Source: Heloderma charlesbogerti
Taxonomy: Eukaryota; Chordata; Lepidosauria; Squamata; Helodermatidae
NCBI GenBank assembly: GCA_026122225.1
Contig: JANEZZ010000793.1
Coordinates: forward strand, 1,054,001-1,118,000
DNA length: 64,000 nucleotides
Direction: 5' to 3'
Shown: in pieces, positions 53,795 to 64,000 of the stretch
How the letters are laid out: each line of letters opens with the position of its first letter
How positions within the stretch are numbered: the first letter of the stretch is position 1
Notes under the pieces: model-generated
What the model was told of the DNA's origin: nothing
The model's database searches: none
The model's input: the letters and a program-made list of their open reading frames with translations, nothing else
Made by a program: the position numbers and the translations under genes

Positions 53795-53817
53795 ATATGA
53801 CAGGAGTAAAGACTAAG

Positions 53818-54138
53818 CTCAGAATCCAACAGGGTGCTTAACGCCCTGCTGATTCCCTTCTGCCCCACCGATTCCCTTCTGCAAGCGGTGAGTCCCACCA
53901 ATTCCATTGGGCAAGTGCGAACCACCACTTACGCAAGGGAGATTTAGTGCTTCCTACAAGAAGCCCTGAAACGTTTCTGGAAGGCAGGCAGGTCGGCAGA
54001 GGTTTCTTATCCTGCTCATTTTGGGTTGCCCCAGAAGCACTAAATCGCTGTTGCATAAGCCCAACTTGCCCAATGGAATTGGTGAGGGCAGAAGAGAATC
54101 AGCAGGGGCATTAGCACTCTGTTGCATTCAGCCCTGAG
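53818..54138. mobile_element. Fold-back DNA transposon, uninterrupted copy
   Basis: CAGAATCCAACAGGGTGCTT...CTGCTGATTCCCTTCTG at the left is inverted at the right (CAGAAGAGAATCAGCAGGGG...GTTGCATTCAGCCCTG). The interior contains AGCACTAAATCGCTGTTGCA, matching the insertion side of the CR1 at 23930. Confidence 0.75.
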
Positions 54139-54489
54139 TAACATTACAAGCATGAACCCTCAAGTAACAAAATCCCCACTGTTATGGATCAAAACATGTT
54201 TGCTTATATTTCAAATGTTTTGCTGATGCTAGGAATAGTAGTCTTTTTTTTCCTGGAAGGGATGATAGCTGCCTTTCAGTGTGTTTTTCTAGTAGCTGTG
54301 GTTTAAAAAATAACAACCGAGAAACAGGCTGGACAGAGACATCCAAGACAATTCCGCCATAGATCTCAGTGAGGCCAAATGCCAGTGCATTCGGCCCTCC
54401 GAAATCCGTGGTGGAACAAAGCCCCCCGCCCCACCACCCTGCAAAAGGCGCGAGAAACAGAGCACCTACCTGGTGCCGTTTGGGCTGCT
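54139..54489. other. Unassigned, becoming GC-rich
   Basis: From 54370 on the base composition shifts to GC- and CG-rich; this is probably part of the element containing the palindromes. Confidence 0.4.
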
Positions 54490-54491
54490 TT

Positions 54492-54817
54492 GCGAATGGT
54501 GGCCGCGTCTGCGGCCGCCATTCGCTTCTTCATTATTGCCCTGATAGGCTACGTAAATACTTATGTAAATACTTACGTAGCCTATCATGGCTAACGCAGG
54601 GATGCCATTTGCGCCCCTGTCTTTCGCCGTGATAGGCTATGTAAATATTTACGTAGCCTATCACGGCAAAAAAGGGAATGCAAATGGCGGCCACCCTAGC
54701 CACCGCCATTTGTGTTCCTGTTTTTTTGCCGTGATAGGCTACGTAAATATTTGTGTAGCCTATCGCGGCAAAAGATAGGGGTGCAAATGGCGGCCGCTAT
54801 GGCGGCCGCCATTTGCG
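54492..54817. repeat. Alternating palindrome cluster
   Basis: Two palindromes alternate. Type P1 (CG-flanked, AT core: GATAGGCTACGTAAATA and its inverse) occurs at 54538-54591, 54626-54667 and 54728-54769. Type P2 (AATGGCGGCC / GGCCGCCATT) occurs at 54492-54525, 54681-54712 and 54783-54817, with a half-site near 54604. P1 arms are about 20 bp and nearly perfect; the first P1 has an extra ATACTTATGTAA in the core. No protein frame explains it. Confidence 0.85.
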
Positions 54818-55054
54818 TCCCTGCGCAGCCCAGCGGCTGGATGTCCGGCTGCGGGCGGCCCTGGCCGGCAGCTCCTCAGAGTTGCTGTGGAGCAGAGCCG
54901 GCCAGGGAGAATTTCGGGGGGAGGGATGGAGCACCTCCCCCCCCCACAGATGTCCCTGGACGAAACCAGGTAAGTGTTTCGTACATCCCTAAGTTTGGTA
55001 CTTGAGGGAGAAAAGCCAAATGCTGCCCCTCCATGGTGATAAAAAGATAAAATA
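54818..55054. other. GC-rich flank of the palindrome cluster
   Basis: GCTGCGGGCGGCCCTGGCCGG and a run of ten C. Ends near TTCGTACATCCCTAAGT, similar in kind to ends of reptile MITEs (TAGGGATGT...). Partner end not found on the left. Confidence 0.4.
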
Positions 55055-55960
55055 TAATGTTTTTTAACATCTGCATGAAACTGCTGGGTGAAGTCATCAG
55101 GAGGTTTGGGCTGAAGTGTCATCAGTATGCGGATGATACTCAGCTCTACTTCCATCTGCACGTCCCAGGGAGGCTGTGAAACTCTTGACCCAGTGCCTGG
55201 AGGCTGGTTTGGAGTGGGTGAGGGTGAACAAGCTGAGACTTAATCCAGACAAGATGGAGGTACTGTGGGTTGGGGAACACCTACTCTGGATGGAGGTTTA
55301 CAACTGGTCTTAGATGCATTCTGCCTAAAAGACCAACGCACAGTCTGGGAGTCCTCTTGGACTCTGTGCTAACTGGGGAAGCTCAGGTGGCTGTGGTATC
55401 CAGGAGTGTGTTTTGCCAGCTTAGGCTGGTACACCAGCTGCAGCCCTATCTGGAAAGGGCAGACCTTGCCTTGGTTATTCATGCACTAGTGACATCCAGG
55501 CTAGACTGCTGTAATGTGTGGTACCTAGGGCTGCCTTCAAAGATGGTCCAGAAACTTCAGTTGGTACAGAATGTAGCCACCCAAGTGTTGGTGGGGGCAA
55601 GACAGTTGGATCATAGAATTCCTATACTGGGCCAGCTGCACTGGTTTCTGAGCCCAATTTAAAGTGCTGGTTTTGACCTTTAAAGCCTTAAATGGTTTGT
55701 GACCAAATTACTTGAAGGACTCCCTTCACCCATATCAACCTGCCTGCACTTTAAGATCAACAAGAGAGGCCCGTTTCACTTGCCCATCTTTGGGGGCAGT
55801 TAAGTGGGCAATTACACAAGAGAGGGCCTTTTCCACAGTGGTCCCACACCTCTGGAATGAGTTGCCATTGGGAGGCTGTCAGGCCTCATCAATGCAGTGT
55901 GACAAATCTGTCTTCACCTAAGAATCCTATGACATGGAATTCCAGTATTTTGGAGGGCCT
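55055..55960 (+). mobile_element. L2-clade LINE fragment
   Basis: In order: QYADDTQLYFHL (near 55123), the LNPDKMEV region, LGVLLDSVLTGEAQVAVVSR, LVTSRLDCCNVWYLGLPSKM, VQKLQLVQNVATQVLVGARQ (to 55662), then RAFSTVVPHLWNELPLGGCQ (to 55921). Frame breaks between. Reverse-transcriptase C-terminal half and tail domain. Confidence 0.85.
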
Positions 55961-56264
55961 AGCCCACCAGGTAACCACTCTTGCACAATTTCCCCCAGTG
56001 CAAGTATGACTAGGAAATGCAGGTTTTACTGAGTTCTGGTACTAGTCACACAGAGTTTTAGTTCAGTAACAACTTTCAGAGACCAAGATTTTGTCTTTTC
56101 TGTCATTTGCTTATTTCAAGTAGATGCCTACTACAGAATAAACACTAAGCACACAATGCTGGCACACATAAAATGAAACCAACTTCAAAATACATTTCTA
56201 GCAACAAGGTTTATGAAGAGAAAACATCATAGTAAATACGGCATCTTACCAGTCTTCCCAGATC
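55961..56264. other. Stretch without recognised feature
   Basis: No coding or repeat signal recognised. Confidence 0.35.
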
Positions 56265-56695
56265 ATAGGATAATAGAATAGTAGGGTTGGAAAGGGCCTA
56301 TAAGGCCATCGCATCCAACCTCCTGCTCAGTGCAGGAATGTCAAAGCATCCCTGACAGGTGGCTGCCTCGTCTTGAATGCCTCCAGTTTGGGAGAGCCCA
56401 CCACCTCTCTGGGTAATTGGTTCCATTGTCATATTGCTCTAACAGTCAGGAAGTTTTTCCTGATGTTCAGCCGGAATCTGGCTTCCTGGAACTTGAGCCC
56501 GTTATTCCGTGTCCTGCACTCTGGGATGATCGAGAAGAGATCCTGGCCTTCCTCTCTGTGACAACCTTTCAAGGACTTGAAGAGCACTATCGTATCTCCC
56601 CTCAGTCTTCTCTTCTCAAGGCTAAACATGCCCTGTTCCCTCAGTCTCTCCTCATAGGGCTTTGTTTCCAGTCCCCTGATCATCTTCGTTGCAAA
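56265..56695 (-). mobile_element. CR1 3' end
   Basis: Minus frame 56683-56429: [40 protein letters not shown] and FQEARFRLNIRKNFLTVRAI, the last part of CR1 ORF2. 3' UTR to about 56265 (ATCATAGGATAATAGAATAG). Here the codon corresponding to the stop at 25472 is sense. Confidence 0.9.
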
Positions 56696-57264
56696 GAAGG
56701 TGAGTTATTCCATGGAGAACTGAAATCTTTGATCACTGGACTGCCTTTTATACATGTTAAGCATTTTTACGTGTTTATCTGCTTACGTACATTCAGATTT
56801 TATGTTTCATCTTAATACAATGGAAATATCAACACACTGCTAAAACTACTCTAAAAATCTGTATCTCCTGGTCTCAAAACCGGATTTCTAGCTACAAAAT
56901 CATATCTGTGAGACAACGTCAAGCATCGCTTCCTGGACTGATAACATTTCTAGTTCATGGCTGTTATTGCTCATGACTTAATACCATTGTGACTCCCTTG
57001 ATTTACACTATCGTATTTTGACACTAGAACCTCCATTGTCAGCTATTTACCACTTCACATCCTGGCACAGATGATTCCCTGGATGTTAAATATCCCAACA
57101 ATATTCCCACAGGACTGTATTTTGAAAAAATGTACTCTTGGCCTAAAAGGCCCAGTTGTGTGGGAATGGGTGCTGGAATAGAATCATAACATCCTAATGC
57201 AGAATATCTTTTGATGGATTTGATCATGGAATCTCCTTACTGCTTGGCCAGGTCAGGCTGGACA
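56696..57264. other. Stretch without recognised feature
   Basis: AT-rich; no coding or repeat signal recognised. Confidence 0.35.
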
Positions 57265-57497
57265 ATATGGTCTCAATATTTGCTACAGCAGGCTTTTAGG
57301 AATGCCCTGAAGACCTACTTGTTTACTTTAGCCTTCCCCTAACTATGTTTTACTGGACTGTCCGCTATAGGCTTTTAGTAATGTTTTGTTGCTGGTCCTT
57401 TAAAAGAAAAAGAATTTCATTATATGAATTTTAATGTTGTAAACTGCCTTGGGCCTTCTGCCCTGAAAAGTGGCCTAGAAATATTTTAAATAAATAA
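57265..57497 (+). mobile_element. L2-type LINE 3' end
   Basis: GCCCTGAAGACCTACTTGTT (ALKTYLF), a T-rich spacer, TGTAAACTGCCTTGGGCC and the tail AAATATTTTAAATAAATAAG. Confidence 0.7.
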
Positions 57498-57886
57498 GAG
57501 TGCAATCCTATTGGGATGGCCGTAAGCTCTGAACTCGGAGGTTTATGGCCATCCAGTGCAGAACTGGTGGAGTGGCGGAGGCGATCTTCACCTCCACACT
57601 CCTCCCACTCTGCATTTTGATTAGATGGGCTTTTCTGCCAGTTTAGCTGAGGCTCTGCGGAGTGGGAGGGAAGGAGGCTGGGGAGGCCTGAGGACTCATC
57701 ATAAACTGACATCCCCAGTCCCTCCCGCCCAGCACGCCCTCTCTGAGGTCACTGCCACAGCTGTGCCGGCAGGGAGGGGATGGGGCACTCAGATTCCTGG
57801 CTTCCAGGGCGGAGCCATGACTCCGACCTCAGATCCAGGAATCCAAACTATCCTATGGTCCCCCTAGACAGGCATAGGATTGCTCC
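57498..57886. mobile_element. MITE with GAGTGCAATCCTAT ends
   Basis: GAGTGCAATCCTAT at 57498 and ATAGGATTGCTC ending 57885 form terminal inverted repeats around a GC-rich body. Inserted at the AAATAAATAA tail of the L2. Confidence 0.65.
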
Positions 57887-57962
57887 ATAAACTATACAAT
57901 TGACAATTTGCTGCTCTTAAGAAGCACCTTTATACTAGATCAGTCTATATGTGAATCCAGCC

Positions 57963-58102
57963 CAGGCTTCCCCAACCTGGCACCTTCCAGATGCGTTTGA
58001 CTGCAATTGCCATCATTCCAAGCCAGCCAACGGCCATGCTGGATGGGAATGATGGGATTTGCAGTCCCAACACATTCGCATGACACCAGGTTTGGGAAGC
58101 CT
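57963..58102. repeat. Fold-back MITE (same family as 23482)
   Basis: CAGGCTTCCCCAACCTGGCA...TGACTGCAATTGCCATCATT pairs with ATGATGGGATTTGCAGTCCC...CCAGGTTTGGGAAGCCTG. The best-preserved member. Confidence 0.85.
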
Positions 58103-58215
58103 GATCTCCCCCAGTATTGTCAATTCAGAATAGCTTTCTAGGGTCTTAGGTAGGAATTACGGATTGTGTAAAATCCATTCCATTTGTGTTTCGTGGATTG
58201 TCACGTGTCTTTGTC

Positions 58216-59215
58216 GTATTGCTCTAACAGTTAGGAAGTTTTTCCTGATGTTCAGCCGGAATCTGGCTTCCTATAACTTGAGCCCATTATTCCGTGTCCT
58301 GCATTCTGGGATGATCGAGAACAGATCCTGGCCTTCCCCATAGCTGCAAATCTGATCAGCATTCCTGCACCTCCTCATGCAAGTCATTAATAAAAATGTT
58401 GAAGAGCACTGGGCCCAGGACTGAGCCCTGCGGTACCCTGCTCGTTACCTCTCCCCAGTTTGAGAAGATCCCATTGAGAAGCACTCTTTGAGTCCGATTC
58501 TGTAGCCAACTGTGGATCCACCGGATCGTTGTTTCATCTAGCCCACTTTGAGCTAGTTTGCTCATCAGGATATCATGGGGCACTTTGTCGAAAGCTTTGC
58601 TGAAGTCGAGGTATATGATGTCCACAGCATTCCCACAGTCCACAAGGGAGGTGGCCTGATCAAAAAATGAGATCAGATTTGTCTGGCAGGATTTGTTCTT
58701 GACAAATCCATGTTGGCTTCGAGTAATCACTGCATTGTTTTCAAGGTGCTTACAGATGGATTGCTTTATAATCTGCTCCAGAATTTTCCCAGGGATTGAT
58801 GTCAGACTGCCTGATCTGTAGTTCCCATGTTCCTCCTTTTTACCTTTTTTGAAGATAGGAACAACATTAGCCCTCCTCCTGTTAACTGGCACTTCACCCA
58901 TCCTCCATGATTTCTCAAAGATAATAAGACAGTGGCTCTGAGAGTTCTTCTGCCAGTTCCTTTATTATTCTAGGATGCAGTTCAATTGGCCCTGGAGATT
59001 TGAACTCATTCAAAGTAATTAGAGGTTCCTTGACCATATGCCTATCGATCTCAAGCTGCAATCCTGCCCCTTCAGCCTCTACTTTGCCTTTGCAAGGGAG
59101 CTCATAGACCCTCTTTTGGGAGAAGACTGAGCCAAAGTAGGAATTGAGCACTTCTGCCTTTTCTTTGTCATCTGTTATCATTTTGCCATCCTTATTTAAT
59201 AGTTGAAACACCATT
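58216..59215 (-). mobile_element. CR1 LINE with internal deletion
   Basis: A 3' piece (58216-58337) joins directly to RT sequence. Frame 58901-58356 reads [60 protein letters not shown] and [20 protein letters not shown]; frame 59214-58915 reads KAEVLNSYFGSVFSQKRVYE and LITLNEFKSPGPIELHPRII. The segment with the catalytic ADD box and about 150 codons after it is missing at 58337/58338. Confidence 0.88.
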
Positions 59216-59559
59216 TATTTCCTCTGTCTTTTACTATGCACATATCTGAACATGGTTAGGATCAAGTCAAGGATAGCCGATCCTCTAGTTCCTACCTCTA
59301 CTTTCTGTAGGTCCTAATTTCTGGTTCTAAACTTCCCTATTCCATTCCGTTGGAAAAGCAAGGATACATTTATGGTGTAGTGTATCCAAGCAGTGCCCTG
59401 GAATATTTATGAATCATAGTTTTCCAGCGCAACATCTTGTAAAGGGTATAGGATGGTTGGCACATCTGTTCGCTGCTGGTATTGCAGTTTCCTACCAGCA
59501 GAGGGAATCTGTGAACTGAAAAGTCCATTGTCAAGAGTGACACAGAATGAAATGATTTT
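59216..59559. other. Stretch without recognised feature
   Basis: No coding or repeat signal recognised. Confidence 0.35.
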
Positions 59560-60006
59560 CAACAAAGATGGACCCAACAGCTCAGATAAAGAGAGGCCTG
59601 ATCACCACCTTGCAGAGTGATGGACAAGGGAGGATAAGAGTTGCAGGAGAAAATAGGACATTGGGTTGCAGCAGGGACAGATTGTGGCGCAAGAGGAAGA
59701 TGCCATATACACTCAGGACCAGAAATATTGGAACAAGGATAACTGTTTTTGCAGTTGGCCTCTGTACACCACCACATTGAAGTTGAAAGGAAACACACCC
59801 AGATGGGAGCAAAGTCAGGACTTTCAGCTGTAATTCAAGGAGTTTGACAAAAGTGGGGCACTAACCATTCAGGAAGTACAGCCAGTGGCATACACACACA
59901 CCCATCGTTGGGGGCTCATAAGTAATGGAACAAACCAACATCATTTCAAACTTAAGGATCGCCCTTAACACCTGGATGAAAATCCTTTGCAGTCAATGAC
60001 TGCCTG
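59560..60006. mobile_element. Possible Tc1/mariner remnant cut by ERV copy 2
   Basis: The end (CCTTTGCAGTCAATGACTGC) resembles the text of a vertebrate Tc1-type element as I recall it, and ACTCAGGACCAGAAATATTG and GGGGGCTCATAAGTAATGGA suit its terminal region. It stops exactly at the ERV LTR. No transposase frame. Tentative. Confidence 0.35.
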
Positions 60007-60447
60007 TGTTGCAGAACCCAGAGTCAGAGAGACCACGGAGTGAAGGAAAAAGAGATTCTTTATTTAACGCGCGGGCTTAAGGCTGGAATCGTTTCCAAAG
60101 AGCCAGAAGCCCCGATTTACATTAGCACATTGGTTTTATAGACATTGTGACACATATGAAATGGCTCCTCCTCCCCCTCTCGCATGGGGTTGCAATCCTC
60201 AACATTTCTTTTCTTAGCACTATTGTTTATAATACAAGAACTGGGTTATAGGGTAGCCATGATAAGGAGAGAACAGAAGAGAACAGCAGAGAACAAGATA
60301 TACAATTGTATGACCTTTGACAAGATAAGGAATTCCTGTGTCTCATCAGCTTACAACAATATATTCAAGGGAGAAAGAGCTCAGCAAGAACATGAAGCAT
60401 GAGACTGCATGAGGCTACTTAGTCTGACCCCCGATATGGCTGCTACA
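60007..60447 (-). repeat. 3' LTR of defective ERV copy 2
   Basis: 441 bp, TGTTGCAG...CTGCTACA. AATAAA present on the minus strand (60064-60059), TATAAAA near 60133. Followed at 60448 by the purine tract. Confidence 0.9.
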
Positions 60448-62225
60448 TTCCCCCCTTAAATGCATAATTTCATTACAATTATAGCATTTCTGATAACTAT
60501 ACAGAGCTTTTTGTGACATACATATTACTTAGCCTCTTGTTGGGCTATTAGAGCGTAGAGGGCAGCAGTTTTACTAGCTGAGACATAAAACAGATTGGTT
60601 AAACAGCGCATAAGACAAGGAACGCAGAGACATAACAGAACTTTTATGAACAACACTGGTAGAATTAGGATGAACAATGCTTTAAGCCAGCTAAGATCTG
60701 GAAGCCAAGGGGTTAACTAATTGAGCTAATTGTTTTGTTAGCTACTATATTGTGCAGCTTGTTGATCTGTTCATCTACAGCATTGCCATTATCAGTTAAG
60801 TTAAAACAACAGAGCTTTTGGTGTGTCTCACAACTTAAATGATGAAGAAGGAAGAGGTAATCTATACCAGCTCTATTTTCTAGATTGCACCTCTTAGATC
60901 ACGCAACTCTTTATTTAACAATGACAATGCTCGTGAGGTGGCATTTATGCTTTTGGCTAAGCTGCAAGCTAACCGGTTGATTTCCAGACCATCAGCCAAG
61001 GCTAAACCTGGAACCTTAACCAGTGACATTGCTAAGGCCAAACTCTTAACATGGTATCTTTTGAATTTTCCCAGGATGTCTACAGACAGGTATTAGGCAA
61101 GAGCTAATAAGCCTGTTTGCAGGTATACCTCTTGGCAAACAAAAATGTTTTATTCTCGTGATGTTAGCCAGGTGAAGCCAGTAATTATCAGCAAATCACT
61201 GGGACAAACTTTTCCTTTCAGGGGCTGGCCCCCCTTTTTGCACCTTATTAAGGAAACACAATGCAACACTACTAACACTACAACACACATGTTTGATCTT
61301 CTTTGGGATCTGACCGTACGCTGGGCAGCTATTCACCTGGCAAACTGCAGTAGGGTCTAGTCCCCTTCTTTAATTCTCCAGTTGCAGGTCTGACCGTACG
61401 CAGGGGGACAGTTTCCCGGTGTGTCCACAGTAAGGTCTAGCCTGAGTCTTCTTACTGCTTTTTAGAATGATTTTTAAAGGATTTTCAGGATTTCTGTTTA
61501 CAGTCTACTCTCCCCCTCTCGCTTTCTTGACTCCTGTCTAATGTATTCAGGGTTTAATTCTAGCTGCTTTCATAGCTGCGGGGGTGGAAAGTATGACAGT
61601 TTTCAGTCCTCTCCATCTGGGAGTCAAAGGGTTATTTTTCTCTTTTTAACTTATACTTTAATTCTTGGTTGGAAAGGATGAGCTTCTGTGATGGGAATGG
61701 CTTATTTTTCTAAGACAAAGCGACGCTGGGCTTGAAGAACTTTGCTCAGTGTTTGGGCTTTTTGTTTAAGGCTAACGTTTGCTTGCTCTTGATGCCACTC
61801 CAGTGTCAATTATGAAGTCAATGTCACGGCCCCTCTCAAGCTGTCTCTCTCTTCGCCTATTCTGGCCCCTTTGGTTTTCTCCTTTGTGTATTTGATTTAT
61901 TTTATTTGGGCATTTATGCCACTAATGTCCATCTTGTCCACACTGGGCACACTGGTTCTTTTTTAAGAATCTTCTGCCTCTGCCGGGTCTTCTTCTTTTC
62001 TTCTTTTATTTATGTCTTCTTGGGCCTCTGGGTTGAGGGAGGTATACTGGCGATAGGCATTTGAAAGATGCTCTAAGTGCGCTCTGGGGCCTCGGTGGCA
62101 CCTTGCAGCACTTTAGACACTTTGGTCATATTAACTGACTTCTTCATACCTGCTTCCATGGCTTTTAACAGCAGGGTTTGATACTGGGTGAGGCGCTCTA
62201 GCCCCACTTGTGTTTTGGGATTCCA

Positions 62226-62400
62226 GCGAGGGGGGGATTTACTTACAAGGAGACTTTATTGGGTAACTTACAGCACACAGGCATACTTAATGGTTGGATC
62301 ATTCTCTGAACCACGAACTATTGGGCTAAATGGGTTTTTATACCATACATGTTACCCATGAGGCAGCACAACACTAGCAAGCATTTTCAGCATAGGCTAG
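62226..62400 (-). repeat. Embedded foreign LTR fragment in ERV copy 2
   Basis: Counterpart of 50076-50260, with TATAAAAACCC (62343-62333) and CCAATAAAGTC on the minus strand. The TATA box is closer to consensus than in copy 1. Confidence 0.8.
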
Positions 62401-64000
62401 AAGTGTTTGGTTCTCAGGCACAGCTTCCTGTAAACAACTTCGCTTCCCAAAGTGCTTGATAACACTTTTATTTATTAGTATGGGAAGACAAATTTTTTCT
62501 CTTTTTTTTGCTTTCTTTTTCTTTGCTGATCTGCCTGTATTGCAGATCATGTTTCAAACTTTTTACCTAAAACTTTCTGATCCATGCACCAGCCTTGTCT
62601 TTTTATTTATCTTTTTCAAGTTAAACTCACTTACTTAAACCTTTCTGCCTTACACTAGTCCCAATGACACACATTTGGGATAGGCTCTTCTTCTCCTTCT
62701 AGTTACATTTTCTTTATCTTAAAGAACTATTACATTATTGTGGCCAGGTAATAAGCTCTAGGCACAATCAGCTGCTTTTAATTTACCCTGGGGGCAACTA
62801 TGGCCACGCTTCTTTTTTATAAATGTTTTTTCTTTGCTTCTTGCCTTTTCTTTCTTCTTTTTTTCTCTCTTCTCTATCTGTCTTCTACTTTCTCTATTCC
62901 TTCTTTTCTACTTGCTTTTGTCTTTCTTTTCTTGTCATTCATTGGGAACCACACTTAGTATTATTTGGAGTTGCAACTAACACTAATCTGCAAATATCAC
63001 ATATATTTTATGATATTTAAGAAATCATAAAATATACACAACAAACTTTTTCTGCAATTTAACACAATGAATGGAAAGCACTTTTTGCATGGTAAGGCAT
63101 GATGGAGCAGATCCAGCAATCATACTGCTCTTCTGGCTGAAAGCTCAGGGCTCATCAAAATCAAGGGACGGGCATACCCACACACACAAAGAGTTCTAGG
63201 TCACCATTTTTGCATCGGCAACTCCATGCTGCATGAGTTTTAGCAGAAGGAAATCTAAAAGTCACAGATCAAACTCAGCCTGCTGTACACTGAGCTGACT
63301 ACAAACATAGACACACGGTCCACAGCGATGAGAGTTCAAGTTTATCAAAAGCTTCACAGCACTGTCCATGGCAAGTCTTTGACAATTTAAAATTTTAGTT
63401 CATGTGCAGAGTGTCTCTAAAAAGCCCATACATTGATGGAAGCAAACAGAGACGGCTCTGGGCAATGAAGATGCGATGTTTCCAGCAAAGGCTCTCCACT
63501 TTTGCATCAGTTTAAAAAGGGAAAGTGTGGCCTACACCCCTTCTGACAGACAAGGGCCTTTAACTTTTTAGCAAGGCCTCTGTCTAAACAGAGCGGCACA
63601 GCTCAGCTCTTTAGCCGTGACGCTTTAACCTGGGCAACTCTTCTGTAAATTTTATTTTACTTCTGTCAGGTTCTCACAGACATTTTAAAAACTTACTCTT
63701 TTTTTCCCTTTTAACCTGGTACACGAAAGCACTGAAACACTGAGTGCCGAAACTCAGGACGCTGGGGGGTGATGGGCATCGCCTTATACTTGCATTTTTC
63801 AAGCAGCCATTAATCTTCGGGGAGGCGGTGGGGTGATTTGCAGGACTTCAAAGGCAAGCTTCTCAGTTTGTCTGTATTTGTAAATCTCAAGCTTAAAACA
63901 GGACATGATGAGGTACAGGGCAGCCAAATTCTTGCTTTGGCACGGGCAACAAATAACTCGGGTCAGCTTTCTTTGCTGGGGTCTCAAACAGGAAAACAGT
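62401..64000 (-). other. Unknown internal block of ERV copy 2
   Basis: Collinear with 50261-51770 of copy 1. A minus frame of 62 codons (63987-63799) ends ITPPPPRRLMAA; the same tail can be read in copy 1 near 51620-51570. Not recognised as gag or as a host gene. Confidence 0.65.

Larger units (their letters stand above)
60007..64000 (-). mobile_element. Defective chimeric ERV, copy 2, 5' part outside the window
   Basis: Same order as copy 1: 3' LTR, purine tract, TM and SU remnants (60720-61360), integrase end (about 61500-61790), protease start and knuckle (61800-61990), capsid remnant (62040-62225), embedded foreign LTR fragment (62226-62400) and the unknown block (to the edge). The pol deletion joint (GCTTGCTCTTGATGCCACTC) is identical to copy 1. 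It additionally lacks about 440 bp of SU at 61041. The knuckle keeps its Cys residues but contains a stop codon. Confidence 0.9.

Noticed and set aside
1..64000. Bacterial-type systems (operons, CRISPR arrays, phage defence)
   Set aside because: The window is plainly vertebrate: LINEs, SINEs, ERVs and a Golgi glycosyltransferase, with no prokaryotic gene organisation.

Overview
The window is vertebrate nuclear DNA, most likely from a squamate reptile (lizard or snake). The evidence is a near-complete RTE/BovB LINE, CR1 LINEs ending in ATTCTATG repeats, L2-type LINEs, a Sushi-like Ty3/Gypsy element, tRNA-derived SINEs, many fold-back DNA elements and class-I-like endogenous retroviruses (ERVs). 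Only one host protein gene is visible: an intronless alpha-1,3-fucosyltransferase of FUT4 type on the minus strand (29648-30793) inside a CpG-rich block. No species can be named from the sequence alone.

Region by region. 1-6315: a minus-strand gammaretrovirus-like provirus that runs off the left edge. It has an LTR, a tRNA-His primer site, a splice-donor candidate, gag with one frameshift, an in-frame UAG followed by a 1222-codon open pro-pol, and the open start of env. 6870-15200: L2, SINE, CR1 and fold-back DNA element fragments, some nested. 15372-18555: nearly full-length BovB (minus). 18795-23590: hairpin elements and SINEs. 23677-25955: a CR1 copy with a long open frame, inserted into a fold-back DNA transposon. 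26000-29540: small repeats. 29648-31150: the FUT4-like gene and CpG island. 31700-40150: SINEs, fold-back elements, an older CR1 (35454-36900) and an L2 tail. 40333-42826: a 5'-truncated BovB. 43444-45930: a solo LTR and Gypsy pol remnants. 47410-53794: a complete two-LTR defective ERV (minus). 53818-59215: a DNA-transposon copy, a cluster of alternating palindromes, L2 and CR1 pieces. 60007-64000: a second copy of the defective ERV family, running off the right edge.

The most interesting content is retroviral. The pol of the first provirus is open throughout, with all catalytic residues visible. The two defective ERVs belong to a separate family. Both use a tRNA-His primer site in the complete copy's architecture, both lack nearly all of pol at the same junction, and both carry in place of part of gag a roughly 2.3 kb foreign block that includes a sense-oriented fragment of another LTR family with its own TATA box and AATAAA. 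The shared junctions show that the defective chimera was amplified as such, so it must have been mobilised in trans. The rest is a dense record of nested insertions in which interrupted and uninterrupted copies can be compared inside the same 64 kb.
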